DNA of 64,000 bases from positions 106,097,929 to 106,161,928 of the forward strand of contig NC_030684.2 in assembly GCF_000004195.4 (NCBI RefSeq), written 5' to 3'. The notes beneath the pieces were generated by a model that searched no databases, was not told the origin of the DNA, and was given only the letters and a program-made list of their open reading frames with translations. Made by a program: the position numbers and the translations under genes. The stretch comes from Xenopus tropicalis. Lineage: Eukaryota > Chordata > Amphibia > Anura > Pipidae. Shown here piece after piece: positions 62,501 through 64,000 of the stretch (its first letter is position 1; the number at the start of each line of letters is the position of its first letter).

Positions 62501-62586
62501 TTCTCTACCTGATTGTACTGATGATATTTCCCTCCCAGACAAGTTGAATGACTTTTCAGCATGGTTTGGCACACAATATAATATGC
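23457..62586 (-). CDS. papln: PAPLN papilin, 25 confident exons plus one putative
   Basis: Exons in transcript order are (62586-62509 putative), 58972-58857, 53760-53700, 48411-48309, 47762-47632, 45985-45862, 44863-44783, 43502-43330, 42690-42567, 41965-41839, 39476-39269, 37327-37151, 35915-35759, 35277-35191, 34401-34323, 34195-34078, 31321-31216, 30419-29954, 29617-29480, 27926-27796, 27303-27219, 26136-26005, 25899-25772, 25300-25192, 24783-24608 and 23599-23457. All boundaries are GT-AG and all phases agree, giving about 1160-1185 residues (human papilin is about 1280). Papilin is a secreted extracellular-matrix glycoprotein of the ADAMTS-like group; in insects it is needed for matrix organisation and inhibits procollagen N-proteinase. 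Domain order: TSP1, Cys-rich, spacer, four TSP1, two papilin cassettes, Kunitz, three Ig, PLAC. The signal-peptide exon is not in the window. Close match to mammalian papilin from memory excludes other ADAMTSL genes. Confidence 0.95.
23600..24607 (-). other. PAPLN last intron, nothing recognised
   Basis: The intron between the third Ig domain and the PLAC exon. No repeat family or hidden exon was recognised. Confidence 0.5.
24608..24783 (-). CDS. papln: PAPLN exon: third Ig domain, C-terminal half
   Basis: Phase 2-1. It encodes [20 protein letters not shown] then [20 protein letters not shown], ending RPT. The donor is GTTGGT. Confidence 0.94.
25192..25300 (-). CDS. papln: PAPLN exon: third Ig domain, N-terminal half
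   Basis: Phase 1-2. It encodes [20 protein letters not shown] then [15 protein letters not shown]. It is nearly superimposable on the mammalian sequence GELTISGLPPTVTV as I recall it. Confidence 0.94.
25772..25899 (-). CDS. papln: PAPLN exon: second Ig domain, C-terminal half
   Basis: Phase 2-1. It encodes [20 protein letters not shown] then [28 protein letters not shown] is the canonical Ig F-strand. Confidence 0.94.
26005..26136 (-). CDS. papln: PAPLN exon: second Ig domain, N-terminal half
   Basis: Phase 2-2. It encodes [20 protein letters not shown], then CLLEV and [14 protein letters not shown]. It has the first Ig cysteine and the conserved tryptophan. Confidence 0.93.
26706..26890. 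repeat. 185-bp near-perfect hairpin
   Basis: TAGCACACTAAAATTGCAAG at the left pairs with CTTGCAATTTCAGTGTGCTA at the right. The arms continue through GTGTTTTATTTGCCCAAGTA and its complement. The loop contains CAACGTTTCAGGCCCCTTGG, the GAAACGTT-type motif of several short frog repeats. It is located in the PAPLN intron between the second Ig domain and the linker exon. Confidence 0.85.
27219..27303 (-). CDS. papln: PAPLN exon: inter-Ig linker
   Basis: Phase 1-2, 85 nt. It encodes [20 protein letters not shown] then NQPLHSDR. The acceptor is GTATTGACAG; a second AG 14 bases further in is out of phase with the following Ig exon. NASQ is a potential N-glycosylation site. The sequence is weakly conserved. 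Confidence 0.75.
27796..27926 (-). CDS. papln: PAPLN exon: first Ig domain, C-terminal half
   Basis: Phase 2-1. It encodes [20 protein letters not shown] then [10 protein letters not shown]. The D-x-G-x-Y-x-C motif holds the second cysteine of the Ig fold. Confidence 0.92.
27997..28411. mobile_element. TTAA MITE, complete (AACTATACCCCCA termini)
   Basis: Starts AGAAAACTATACCCCCAC and ends GGTATAGTTTTCCT, with TTAA at 27993-27996 and 28412-28415. It contains an internal (AT)n run near 28303-28325. A truncated relative lies at 2872-3092. Confidence 0.85.
28800..29000 (+). repeat. GAAACGTT-type short interspersed repeat
   Basis: The stretch with GGGCATGAAACGTTCAGGG, then GAATAAAGTATTTTTACTTT and GACCCCTGTGG, resembles the recurrent frog short repeats at 4741-4855 and 26706-26890. 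Boundaries are approximate. Confidence 0.4.
29480..29617 (-). CDS. papln: PAPLN exon: first Ig domain, N-terminal half
   Basis: Phase 2-2. It encodes [20 protein letters not shown], then LPCQV and the C-to-W motif [13 protein letters not shown]. It forms the first half of an I-set Ig domain. Confidence 0.92.
29954..30419 (-). CDS. papln: PAPLN exon: Kunitz domain and glycan-type linker
   Basis: Phase 1-2, 466 nt, the largest coding exon of the gene here. A Kunitz/BPTI domain starts [19 protein letters not shown] and ends CMSSC, with six cysteines in the usual spacing and FWYGNC at the core. The P1 position after the second cysteine is Ala, not Lys/Arg. About 95 hydrophilic residues with Ser/Thr/His/Asp follow as a linker to the Ig domains. 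Confidence 0.95.
30835..31150. mobile_element. TTAA MITE fragment (GGGGACCTGTCACC)
   Basis: The left end AGGGGACCTGTCACC follows TTAA at 30831-30834. The interior CCCTATGCCTCAGGCATAGA matches the MITE at 1519-1970. The right terminus is not recognisable. Confidence 0.6.
31216..31321 (-). CDS. papln: PAPLN exon: second papilin cassette
   Basis: Phase 0-1. It encodes [20 protein letters not shown] and then [12 protein letters not shown]-x-S-Q-F-GCC matches the last cassette before the Kunitz domain in mammals. A Tc1-like transposon sits in the intron upstream of this exon, about 400 bases away. Confidence 0.93.
31720..31932. repeat. Tc1-like element, left terminal inverted repeat
   Basis: The 213-bp arm pairs with 33111-33323. 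It includes the tip CAGTGGCTTGC and the inner edge TTATTCAGCCCCC. Confidence 0.9.
31999..32954 (-). pseudogene. Tc1-like DD34E transposase, frameshifted
   Basis: The frame starts at ATG 32954 with [21 protein letters not shown] paired helix-turn-helix follows ([20 protein letters not shown], then [13 protein letters not shown]). The first catalytic Asp is seen in [11 protein letters not shown]. The frame breaks near 32460. The second part carries the second Asp in [11 protein letters not shown] and the Glu in [15 protein letters not shown], the DD34E triad of Tc1 transposases. A further shift near 32040 removes the C-terminus. The two shifts make this copy inactive, although all catalytic residues remain. 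Confidence 0.92.
33111..33323. repeat. Tc1-like element, right terminal inverted repeat
   Basis: Starts GGGGGCTGAATAATTACGCA and ends GCAAGCCACTG. It is the complement of the left arm with very few differences. Confidence 0.9.
33326..34077 (-). other. PAPLN intron sequence, nothing recognised
   Basis: AT-rich intron between the Tc1-like element and the first papilin cassette exon. A fragment near 33800 (TTAAAGGTGAACCACCCCTT) resembles the end of a frog MITE. Confidence 0.45.
34078..34195 (-). CDS. papln: PAPLN exon: first papilin cassette
   Basis: Phase 2-0. It reads [19 protein letters not shown], the FGCCPDG signature of a papilin cassette, then a polar stretch to ADPSPG. The donor is GTATGT. 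Confidence 0.92.
34323..34401 (-). CDS. papln: PAPLN exon: linker and start of first papilin cassette
   Basis: Phase 1-2. It encodes [20 protein letters not shown] and RDCRQN. Two AGs are possible; only the one giving a start at 34401 (after TTTGCTCCAG) keeps the frame with both neighbours. DCRQN is the N-terminal edge of a papilin cassette. Confidence 0.85.
34640..34745. mobile_element. Harbinger-like MITE fragment (GGGGATTAGTCGCC)
   Basis: GCTGGTGGGATGGCATTTTG, then GATTAGTCGCCCGCGGTAGC and CGACTAATCTCCCTGTGTGC, followed by GCCCTAAG. The same motifs as in the complete copy at 63277-63495. Confidence 0.6.
35191..35277 (-). CDS. papln: PAPLN exon: linker after TSP1 array
   Basis: Phase 1-1, 87 nt. 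It encodes [20 protein letters not shown] and then YNQQGSTQ. It is polar and cysteine-free. The opening VxSMQD parallels the mammalian linker VPSMQD. Other frames stop, which fixes the phase. Confidence 0.85.
35759..35915 (-). CDS. papln: PAPLN exon: fifth TSP1
   Basis: Phase 0-1. [20 protein letters not shown], then a Glu/Pro-rich stretch and [12 protein letters not shown]. This completes the last TSP1 repeat; mammalian papilin also has five. Confidence 0.93.
36092..36365. repeat. Probable foldback repeat (AAATTTCCCTT / GGAAATTCGGC)
   Basis: GAGCCAAATTTCCCTTATTT and TAAGCGGAAATTCGGCTCTT form a short hairpin at the right end. The left part, with GTTCTGTTTCGCCAG, is unlike the surrounding unique intron. 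The assignment is weak. Confidence 0.35.
36370..36570 (+). repeat. Interspersed repeat, TTGTAAGCTCTACGGGGCAG family
   Basis: TTGTAAGCTCTACGGGGCAG, GGACCTCCCTCC, GTACAGCGCTGCGTACCCTT and TGCTTTATAAATAAAG, then a (TACA)n tail. This is a common interspersed family of frogs and fish, probably SINE-like with a 3' microsatellite (inference). Relatives lie at 56500-56640. Confidence 0.6.
37151..37327 (-). CDS. papln: PAPLN exon: fourth TSP1 and start of fifth
   Basis: Phase 0-0, 59 codons. [20 protein letters not shown] carries repeat 4, ending with [16 protein letters not shown] opens repeat 5. Confidence 0.93.
37607..37702. repeat. Exact 96-bp palindrome
   Basis: Two perfectly complementary 47-base arms are separated by the spacer AA (37654-37655). 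The outer tip is AGGGCCCTAATGCTC and the centre is CATACAACA-AA-TGTTGTATG. No mismatch was found in either arm. The flanks (C at 37606, A at 37703) stop pairing at once. It lies in the PAPLN intron between TSP1 repeats 3 and 4. Confidence 0.95.
37917..38735. mobile_element. TIR MITE (AGGGCCGATTCACTAAA) with internal minisatellite
   Basis: AGGGCCGATTCACTAAAGTG at the left is mirrored by TTTTTTAGTGAATCAGCCCT at the right. CAT flanks both sides (37914-37916, 38736-38738). The arms are rich in GCGTTAA and ACGC words. The 819-bp element holds a 17-bp tandem array at 38124-38293. Confidence 0.8.
38124..38293 (+). repeat. 17-bp tandem array, 10 copies
   Basis: The unit GTATAAATAGTCGCCGC repeats ten times without length change. 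The first half has TCGCC units and the second half has TAGCC units, so variants are grouped rather than mixed. It lies inside the MITE at 37917-38735. Confidence 0.92.
38885..39232. mobile_element. Inverted-ended repeat (CCTTAGGCAGAGCTGTCAAC)
   Basis: CCTTAGGCAGAGCTGTCAAC on the left and GTTGACAGCTCTGCTTAGGG on the right are inverted. The interior has no coding signal. Probably a MITE of unknown superfamily, about 40 bases upstream of a donor site. Confidence 0.65.
39269..39476 (-). CDS. papln: PAPLN exon: third TSP1 and start of fourth
   Basis: Phase 2-0, 208 nt. [20 protein letters not shown] begins TSP1 repeat 3, which closes with [17 protein letters not shown] then opens TSP1 repeat 4. 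Confidence 0.94.
39477..41838 (-). other. PAPLN intron, largely unrecognised
   Basis: A 2.4-kb intron between TSP1 repeats 2 and 3. At about 40800-41080 TTTCTAAAGGGACATTGTAC and an AT-rich palindrome-like stretch suggest an old MITE. No exon fits the phase chain here and none is needed. Confidence 0.45.
41839..41965 (-). CDS. papln: PAPLN exon: end of second TSP1
   Basis: Phase 1-2. It encodes [20 protein letters not shown], then [13 protein letters not shown]. This completes TSP1 repeat 2 with its conserved cysteines. Confidence 0.94.
42567..42690 (-). CDS. papln: PAPLN exon: end of spacer and start of second TSP1
   Basis: Phase 0-1. It encodes [20 protein letters not shown], which closes the spacer, then [15 protein letters not shown], the opening of TSP1 repeat 2. 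Confidence 0.94.
43010..43095 (+). mobile_element. hAT MITE interior fragment
   Basis: CAGGTGCTTATTTTTGAATT and CTTGGAGGCAAGTCTTGGCT match the middle of the hAT MITE family at 10061-10360. Both ends are missing. Confidence 0.6.
43330..43502 (-). CDS. papln: PAPLN exon: ADAMTS spacer
   Basis: Phase 1-0. It encodes [20 protein letters not shown], then a beta-rich run with [16 protein letters not shown], and [12 protein letters not shown]. This is the main body of the spacer module, strongly conserved with mammals. Confidence 0.94.
43589..43630 (+). repeat. 21-bp direct duplication
   Basis: AAAAAGTGTGGTAATAGGTC plus C occurs twice in tandem without mismatch, in the PAPLN intron just upstream of the spacer exon 43502-43330. 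Confidence 0.9.
44160..44398. mobile_element. GC-rich hAT-like MITE relative
   Basis: CTGGGCCGGTGAGCCCCGCA at the left and GAGCCCTGCACCCCCGTTTG near the right resemble, in GC content and wording, the hAT MITE at 59487-59714 (GGACTGGGCCAAGGG, CCCTGCACCCCCAGTCC). No clear 8-bp duplication remains. Confidence 0.5.
44783..44863 (-). CDS. papln: PAPLN exon: ADAMTS spacer
   Basis: Phase 1-1, 81 nt. It encodes [20 protein letters not shown] then ATRNFL. The P-x-GATSI-x-I string is the start of the cysteine-free ADAMTS spacer-1 fold. Confidence 0.93.
   Translation of the reverse strand, partial: DTVSFSSFPQGLPASKLRKFSLQGIS
45862..45985 (-). CDS. papln: PAPLN exon: end of cysteine-rich module
   Basis: Phase 0-1. 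It encodes [20 protein letters not shown] then [24 protein letters not shown]-x-x-L-x-S-x-x-x-x-D-x-C-x-x-CGGDG is the conserved end of the ADAMTS cysteine-rich domain. Confidence 0.94.
46326..47311. mobile_element. TTAA MITE (AAGAAGGAAAGG) split by a hairpin element
   Basis: Starts AAGAAGAAGGAAAGG after TTAA (46322-46325) and ends CCTTTCCTTCTCCT before TTAA (47312-47315). Without the 529-bp insertion at 46581-47109 it is about 455 bp. Relatives: 55222-55579, 55904-56285, 59342-59935. Confidence 0.85.
46581..47109. mobile_element. 529-bp hairpin MITE (GGGGCTGATTTACTAAC)
   Basis: GGGGCTGATTTACTAACCCA at the left and GGGTAAGTAAATCAGCCCC at the right. ATA lies on both flanks (46578-46580, 47110-47112). 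Almost the whole element is two complementary arms packed with CGTAGCG, CGAAAAA and TTTTTCG words, so it would fold into a single long hairpin. It is unusually rich in CpG for frog intron DNA. Confidence 0.88.
47632..47762 (-). CDS. papln: PAPLN exon: ADAMTS cysteine-rich module
   Basis: Phase 1-0. It encodes [20 protein letters not shown] then [20 protein letters not shown] and [16 protein letters not shown] and DGTPCEPG are hallmark strings of this module in papilin. Confidence 0.95.
48309..48411 (-). CDS. papln: PAPLN exon: start of ADAMTS cysteine-rich module
   Basis: Phase 0-1. It encodes [20 protein letters not shown] followed by [14 protein letters not shown]. The C-P-x-G-x-x-D-x-R-x-x-Q-C pattern opens the cysteine-rich module shared by ADAMTS and ADAMTSL proteins. 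Confidence 0.94.
48990..49252. mobile_element. hAT MITE with perfect 8-bp TSD
   Basis: CAGGGACGGGCCAAGCC at the left and GTTCCGGCCCTG at the right are inverted ends. TCTATAAA flanks both sides (48982-48989 and 49253-49260). The interior is GC-rich with a C run near 49050 and arms GGCAACCCGTTCGGG / CGCCCTAGGCAGCTG. Inserted in the dead CR1 copy. Confidence 0.9.
49347..49604. mobile_element. MITE-like insert with ACGAAAGATC motif
   Basis: The stretch interrupts the CR1 sequence between its CTTTAGTAGCCACTT and TATATAATTTCTACC parts. It contains inverted pieces GGGCTGAATCGGCAG / CTGACGATTCAGCCC and the palindrome GATCTTTCGTGCGA / TCGTACGAAAGATC. Edges are approximate. Confidence 0.6.
49863..50791. 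mobile_element. TA-flanked MITE (CAGGTATAGGATCCC)
   Basis: CAGGTATAGGATCCCTTATC at the left and GGTCCAATACCTG at the right, with TA on both sides (49861-49862, 50792-50793). The neighbouring CR1 sequence, CTGTGGTACTCCAATT, is restored exactly if the insert and one TA are removed. The ends continue inward as CCGGAAT.../...GCCGGATAAGGGG. TA duplication suggests Tc1/mariner-type mobilisation (inference). A relative lies at 63205-63590. Confidence 0.85.
50876..51773 (+). mobile_element. Solo LTR, about 898 bp
   Basis: It begins TGTAGGGACCC and ends AAGTGTTACA, the TG...CA ends of an LTR, with TTAT on each side (50872-50875 and 51774-51777). It has a TATA-like ACTATATAGTG near 51026 and CCAATAAACTTG (AATAAA) near 51548, then a U5-like tail. 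No internal gag/pol region or second LTR is present, so recombination has left a solo LTR. The class (gypsy/ERV-like) is not decided. Confidence 0.8.
52530..52826 (-). mobile_element. 5'-truncated CR1 3' end
   Basis: On the - strand it reads [20 protein letters not shown], then [20 protein letters not shown] and GYCDTNIYS stop, followed by the 3' tail with CTATGTAACTATGTATCG. It is very close to the last 300 bases of the CR1 at 11212-15008 and begins abruptly. Confidence 0.88.
52830..53699 (-). other. PAPLN intron sequence, nothing recognised
   Basis: Intron between the truncated CR1 and the second TSP1-1 exon. No clear repeat or hidden exon was seen. Confidence 0.45.
53700..53760 (-). CDS. 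papln: PAPLN exon: end of first TSP1
   Basis: Phase 2-0, 61 nt. It encodes [20 protein letters not shown], which completes the first TSP1 repeat and matches mammalian papilin closely. The donor is GTAAAT and the acceptor CTTTCTTAG. Confidence 0.93.
53761..55217 (-). other. PAPLN intron sequence, nothing recognised
   Basis: Mostly unique-looking intron. A stretch near 54860-55100 with short inverted words (TTCAGTTGTGGCAAAG, CACTGCAAACATTC) may be an old foldback, but I cannot define its ends. Confidence 0.4.
55222..55579. mobile_element. TTAA MITE, complete (GGAGAAGGAAAGCCTAAG)
   Basis: Starts AGGAGAAGGAAAGCCTAAG and ends CTTAGCCTTTCCTTCTCCT, with TTAA at 55218-55221 and 55580-55583. The arms extend through CACCCCCAAGTGGCTTTAAT and GTACCCCGGGCTGGTG, giving a nearly complete foldback. 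Confidence 0.88.
55904..56285. mobile_element. TTAA MITE, right end lost
   Basis: AGGAGAAGGAAAGGTAAAAA follows TTAA (55900-55903), and the interior (AGCTTTATCAGAAAGGTC, ATACAGCCATAAGCACTCAC) matches 46326-46570. The far end has decayed. Confidence 0.75.
56500..56640 (+). repeat. Interspersed repeat with GCGCTGTACAATA motif
   Basis: ATATAGTGCCAACATATTCC and ACAGCGCTGTACAATACATG form a common frog interspersed repeat. Its tail region resembles the family at 36370-36570. Confidence 0.5.
56650..58856 (-). other. PAPLN intron, largely unrecognised
   Basis: A 2.2-kb part of the large intron between the two exons of TSP1 repeat 1. It holds a 20-base A run near 58779. I see no exon-like segment with matching phase. 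Confidence 0.4.
58857..58972 (-). CDS. papln: PAPLN exon: basic site and start of first TSP1
   Basis: Phase 0-2. It encodes [20 protein letters not shown] and then [30 protein letters not shown] is the core of a thrombospondin type-1 repeat. The preceding RPKR matches the furin pattern R-x-K-R, and the KRQSD sequence parallels the RRQSD found at the mature N-terminus of mammalian papilin. Confidence 0.93.
59342..59935. mobile_element. TTAA MITE copy split by a hAT MITE
   Basis: AGGAGAAGGAAAGGCTAATA after TTAA (59338-59341) continues with AATCTCAAGCTGCAGGCATA, the complement of the right part of the MITE at 46326-47311. It is interrupted at 59487-59714. The right terminus is not clear. Confidence 0.75.
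59487..59714. mobile_element. hAT MITE with perfect 8-bp TSD, nested
   Basis: CAGGGTCGGACTGGG at the left and CCCAGTCCAACCCTG at the right, flanked by TCTGTAAA at 59479-59486 and 59715-59722. The 228-bp interior is GC-rich. Small open frames in it are not genes. Confidence 0.9.
60800..60912 (+). mobile_element. Possible Rex1/Babar-like LINE endonuclease fragment
   Basis: The + frame reads [20 protein letters not shown] then [19 protein letters not shown] is the core of a LINE AP-endonuclease (compare VxxxYRPP in several clades). It is too short to assign firmly. Confidence 0.4.
60925..61140. repeat. Probable MITE with GGGTCGCCACCTTTT end
   Basis: GGGTCGCCACCTTTTGG at the left, two copies of TGACATCACGG near 60975-61005, and a CCAAATTGGGAAAACC section. 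This wording is typical of a frog MITE. The right end is not defined. Confidence 0.4.
62031..62078 (+). repeat. 24-bp tandem duplication
   Basis: CCTGTGTGTATGTAAGAATT plus AGGA is repeated once with a single T/G change. Confidence 0.88.
62509..62586 (-). CDS. papln: Putative PAPLN N-terminal exon
   Basis: This 78-nt candidate has an acceptor preceded by TTTCTTTCTTGCAG and a donor GTAGAG. It is open in phase 0-0, so it would join in frame to the first TSP1 exon. It encodes [20 protein letters not shown] followed by YHQYNQ. I know of no equivalent in human papilin; it could be a lineage-specific N-terminal exon or chance. An internal ATG is present but no signal-peptide sequence follows it. 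Confidence 0.4.
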
Positions 62587-63200
62587 CTGCAAGAAAGAAA
62601 TGGTCAGCTATTATGTCTGACCATAGCTGAGGCAAGGAGGAGTCAAGGCATATAAAGCTACTGTTTCAGATCATGTCCCTGGTCATGTGTGTAGAGCAGC
62701 TTACTGGTGACTTTACAGATATTTTAATACATCTGTAACAGGAACTGATATTTTTTAAGTAAAAAATCCATTGTACCCTGCTCCAAGAGAGAAAGGGGTG
62801 GCCTCGGGGCGCTGTGTTTTCAAATCCGGCCCTGGATTTATGGCTGATCTGCCTGCTGCCTTTACTGCTCACAGTACTTACAGAGATAAATTAAGCTGGG
62901 AAATAACACAGGAGGGCTAATCCTCAGTAAAGAACTAATTTCCTGTTTAGAATACTGGCTGGGAGGAGATGTTGAGCACCACACCTGGGATCTTGCAGAG
63001 TGCATGTTGCCCTACTGCCTTATTGACAATACAGTGTACAACTGGAAGCAGAGTTGTATATTGGTATTTTTGATAAAGCATTAAATAAAATAAACTTTAT
63101 GCAGAATAGAGCTGTTATAGAGAATTTTTTACTAAAAAAAAATTTGTTTTTTAAAGTGTTTCTTTAAAGTCAGGCTGCTGTTCCAGAGTGTTTAAAAACC
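62587..63200. other. Upstream PAPLN flank or first intron, no exon found
   Basis: I looked on the - strand for an ATG followed by a hydrophobic signal peptide and a GT donor and found none. The region is AT-rich with an A/T run near 63130-63160. Confidence 0.5.
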
Positions 63201-63204
63201 ACTA

Positions 63205-63590
63205 CAAGTATGGGATCCATTATCCAAAAACCCATTGTCCAGAAAGCTCCAAATTAAGGGAAGGCCATACTCTAAGGGCTCTGGCACACGGGGAGATTAG
63301 TCGCCCGCGACAAATCTCCCTGTTTGCGGGCGACTAATCTCCCCGAGTTGCCTTCACCCACCATCCCACCCACCATCCCATCCCACGGCGACTTACATGT
63401 TCGCCGGTGGGATGGCGGGTCATGGCAACTCGGGGAGTTGCCCGTGAACAGGGAGTTTTGTCACGGGCAACTAATTTCCCCGTGTGCCAGAGCCCTAAAA
63501 AGGTCTGGTAATCCAAATTACAGAAAGATGCCTTATCTGGAAAGCCTTTGGTCCCAAGAATTCCGGATAAAAGATCCAATAACTGTACCA
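63205..63590. mobile_element. TA-type MITE relative split by a Harbinger-like MITE
   Basis: AAGTATGGGATCCATTATCC at the left and CCGGATAAAAGATCCAATAA then CTGTAC at the right match the ends of the MITE at 49863-50791. The inner part is interrupted by the element at 63277-63495. Confidence 0.7.
63277..63495. mobile_element. Harbinger-like MITE with TAA duplication
   Basis: GGGCTCTGGCACACGGGGAG at the left is mirrored by CCCCGTGTGCCAGAGCCC at the right, with TAA on each side. The arms carry GATTAGTCGCCCGCG. A three-base TAA/TTA duplication is typical of PIF/Harbinger elements. It is the most complete copy of the family fragments at 3756 and 34640. Confidence 0.82.
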
Positions 63591-64000
63591 CTATAGCAGT
63601 GCCTAAGAGACAGTAATTAAGACATAGCACAGGCTATCGTCTTATTGCACTTACACCAATTGGCATGAAATTATTTGAGAGAGTAGTAATGCCACATTAA
63701 TTAAAGGAACACTAACTTATTGGATCCCTTCCAGTTTGCTTATTAGCTAAACTGATGTACTGATGATGCTATTTCAACTGCCCTCCATCTTTCTTTGTCA
63801 TATTTGGACAGCTATTTGTTAATGCTGTTCATTAATTTGTTAATACTGTTCATTAATTTTAGTTCTGCTTTTAACACAGTTATTCCACAGAAGCTGAGGG
63901 GGCAAGCTTGAGAAACTTTTTTTTTTTTTTTTTTAAATCAATCAAGTACAATCAAATAAAGCTCTGGTTTGCTGCATAAATGCATTTTGTCTTCTCTTCT

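Noticed and set aside
63324..63630. Open frames on both strands at 63.3-63.6 kb as a PAPLN first exon
   Set aside because: They lie in the Harbinger-like MITE, and neither shows a signal peptide followed by a donor in the right phase.

Overview
The window is vertebrate genomic DNA, most likely from a Xenopus frog. Genes are split by GT-AG introns, it carries two recognisable vertebrate genes, and the rest is dense with the MITE, CR1 and Tc1-like repeat families typical of Xenopus. The species call is inference from repeat style and protein similarity; no database was searched.

Layout. (1) Positions 1-9650, + strand: the 3' half of NUMB, from the middle of the PTB domain through six coding exons to the stop at 8504, then a 3' UTR with a poly(A) signal at 9635-9640. 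(2) 9650-22260: a transposon-filled intergenic spacer. It holds an L1-style insertion with a 14-bp target duplication, a hAT MITE with a perfect 8-bp duplication, and a three-layer nest (TTAA MITE, split by a hAT MITE, split by a 3.8-kb CR1 LINE). (3) 22260-62586, - strand: almost all of PAPLN (papilin), rebuilt here as 25 confident coding exons plus one putative upstream exon. All splice phases agree across the chain. The encoded order is TSP1, ADAMTS cysteine-rich and spacer modules, four more TSP1 repeats, two papilin cassettes, one Kunitz domain, three Ig domains and a C-terminal PLAC domain. (4) 62587-64000: flank or first-intron DNA with nested MITEs; no signal-peptide exon was found.

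NUMB (intracellular endocytic adaptor and Notch antagonist) and PAPLN (secreted matrix glycoprotein) are convergent, tail to tail, as I recall them in mammals. They share no pathway; the arrangement is conserved synteny, not an operon.

The rest is a record of mobile elements. Notable items are a nearly complete Tc1-like transposon with 213-bp inverted repeats inside PAPLN, a solo LTR and a TA-flanked MITE inside one dead CR1 copy, several hAT MITEs with 8-bp duplications, an exact 96-bp palindrome, a 529-bp hairpin element nested in another MITE, and a 22-bp minisatellite just upstream of the last NUMB exon. I found no evidence for an undescribed biological system; the most useful observations are exon-level gene structure and insertion history.
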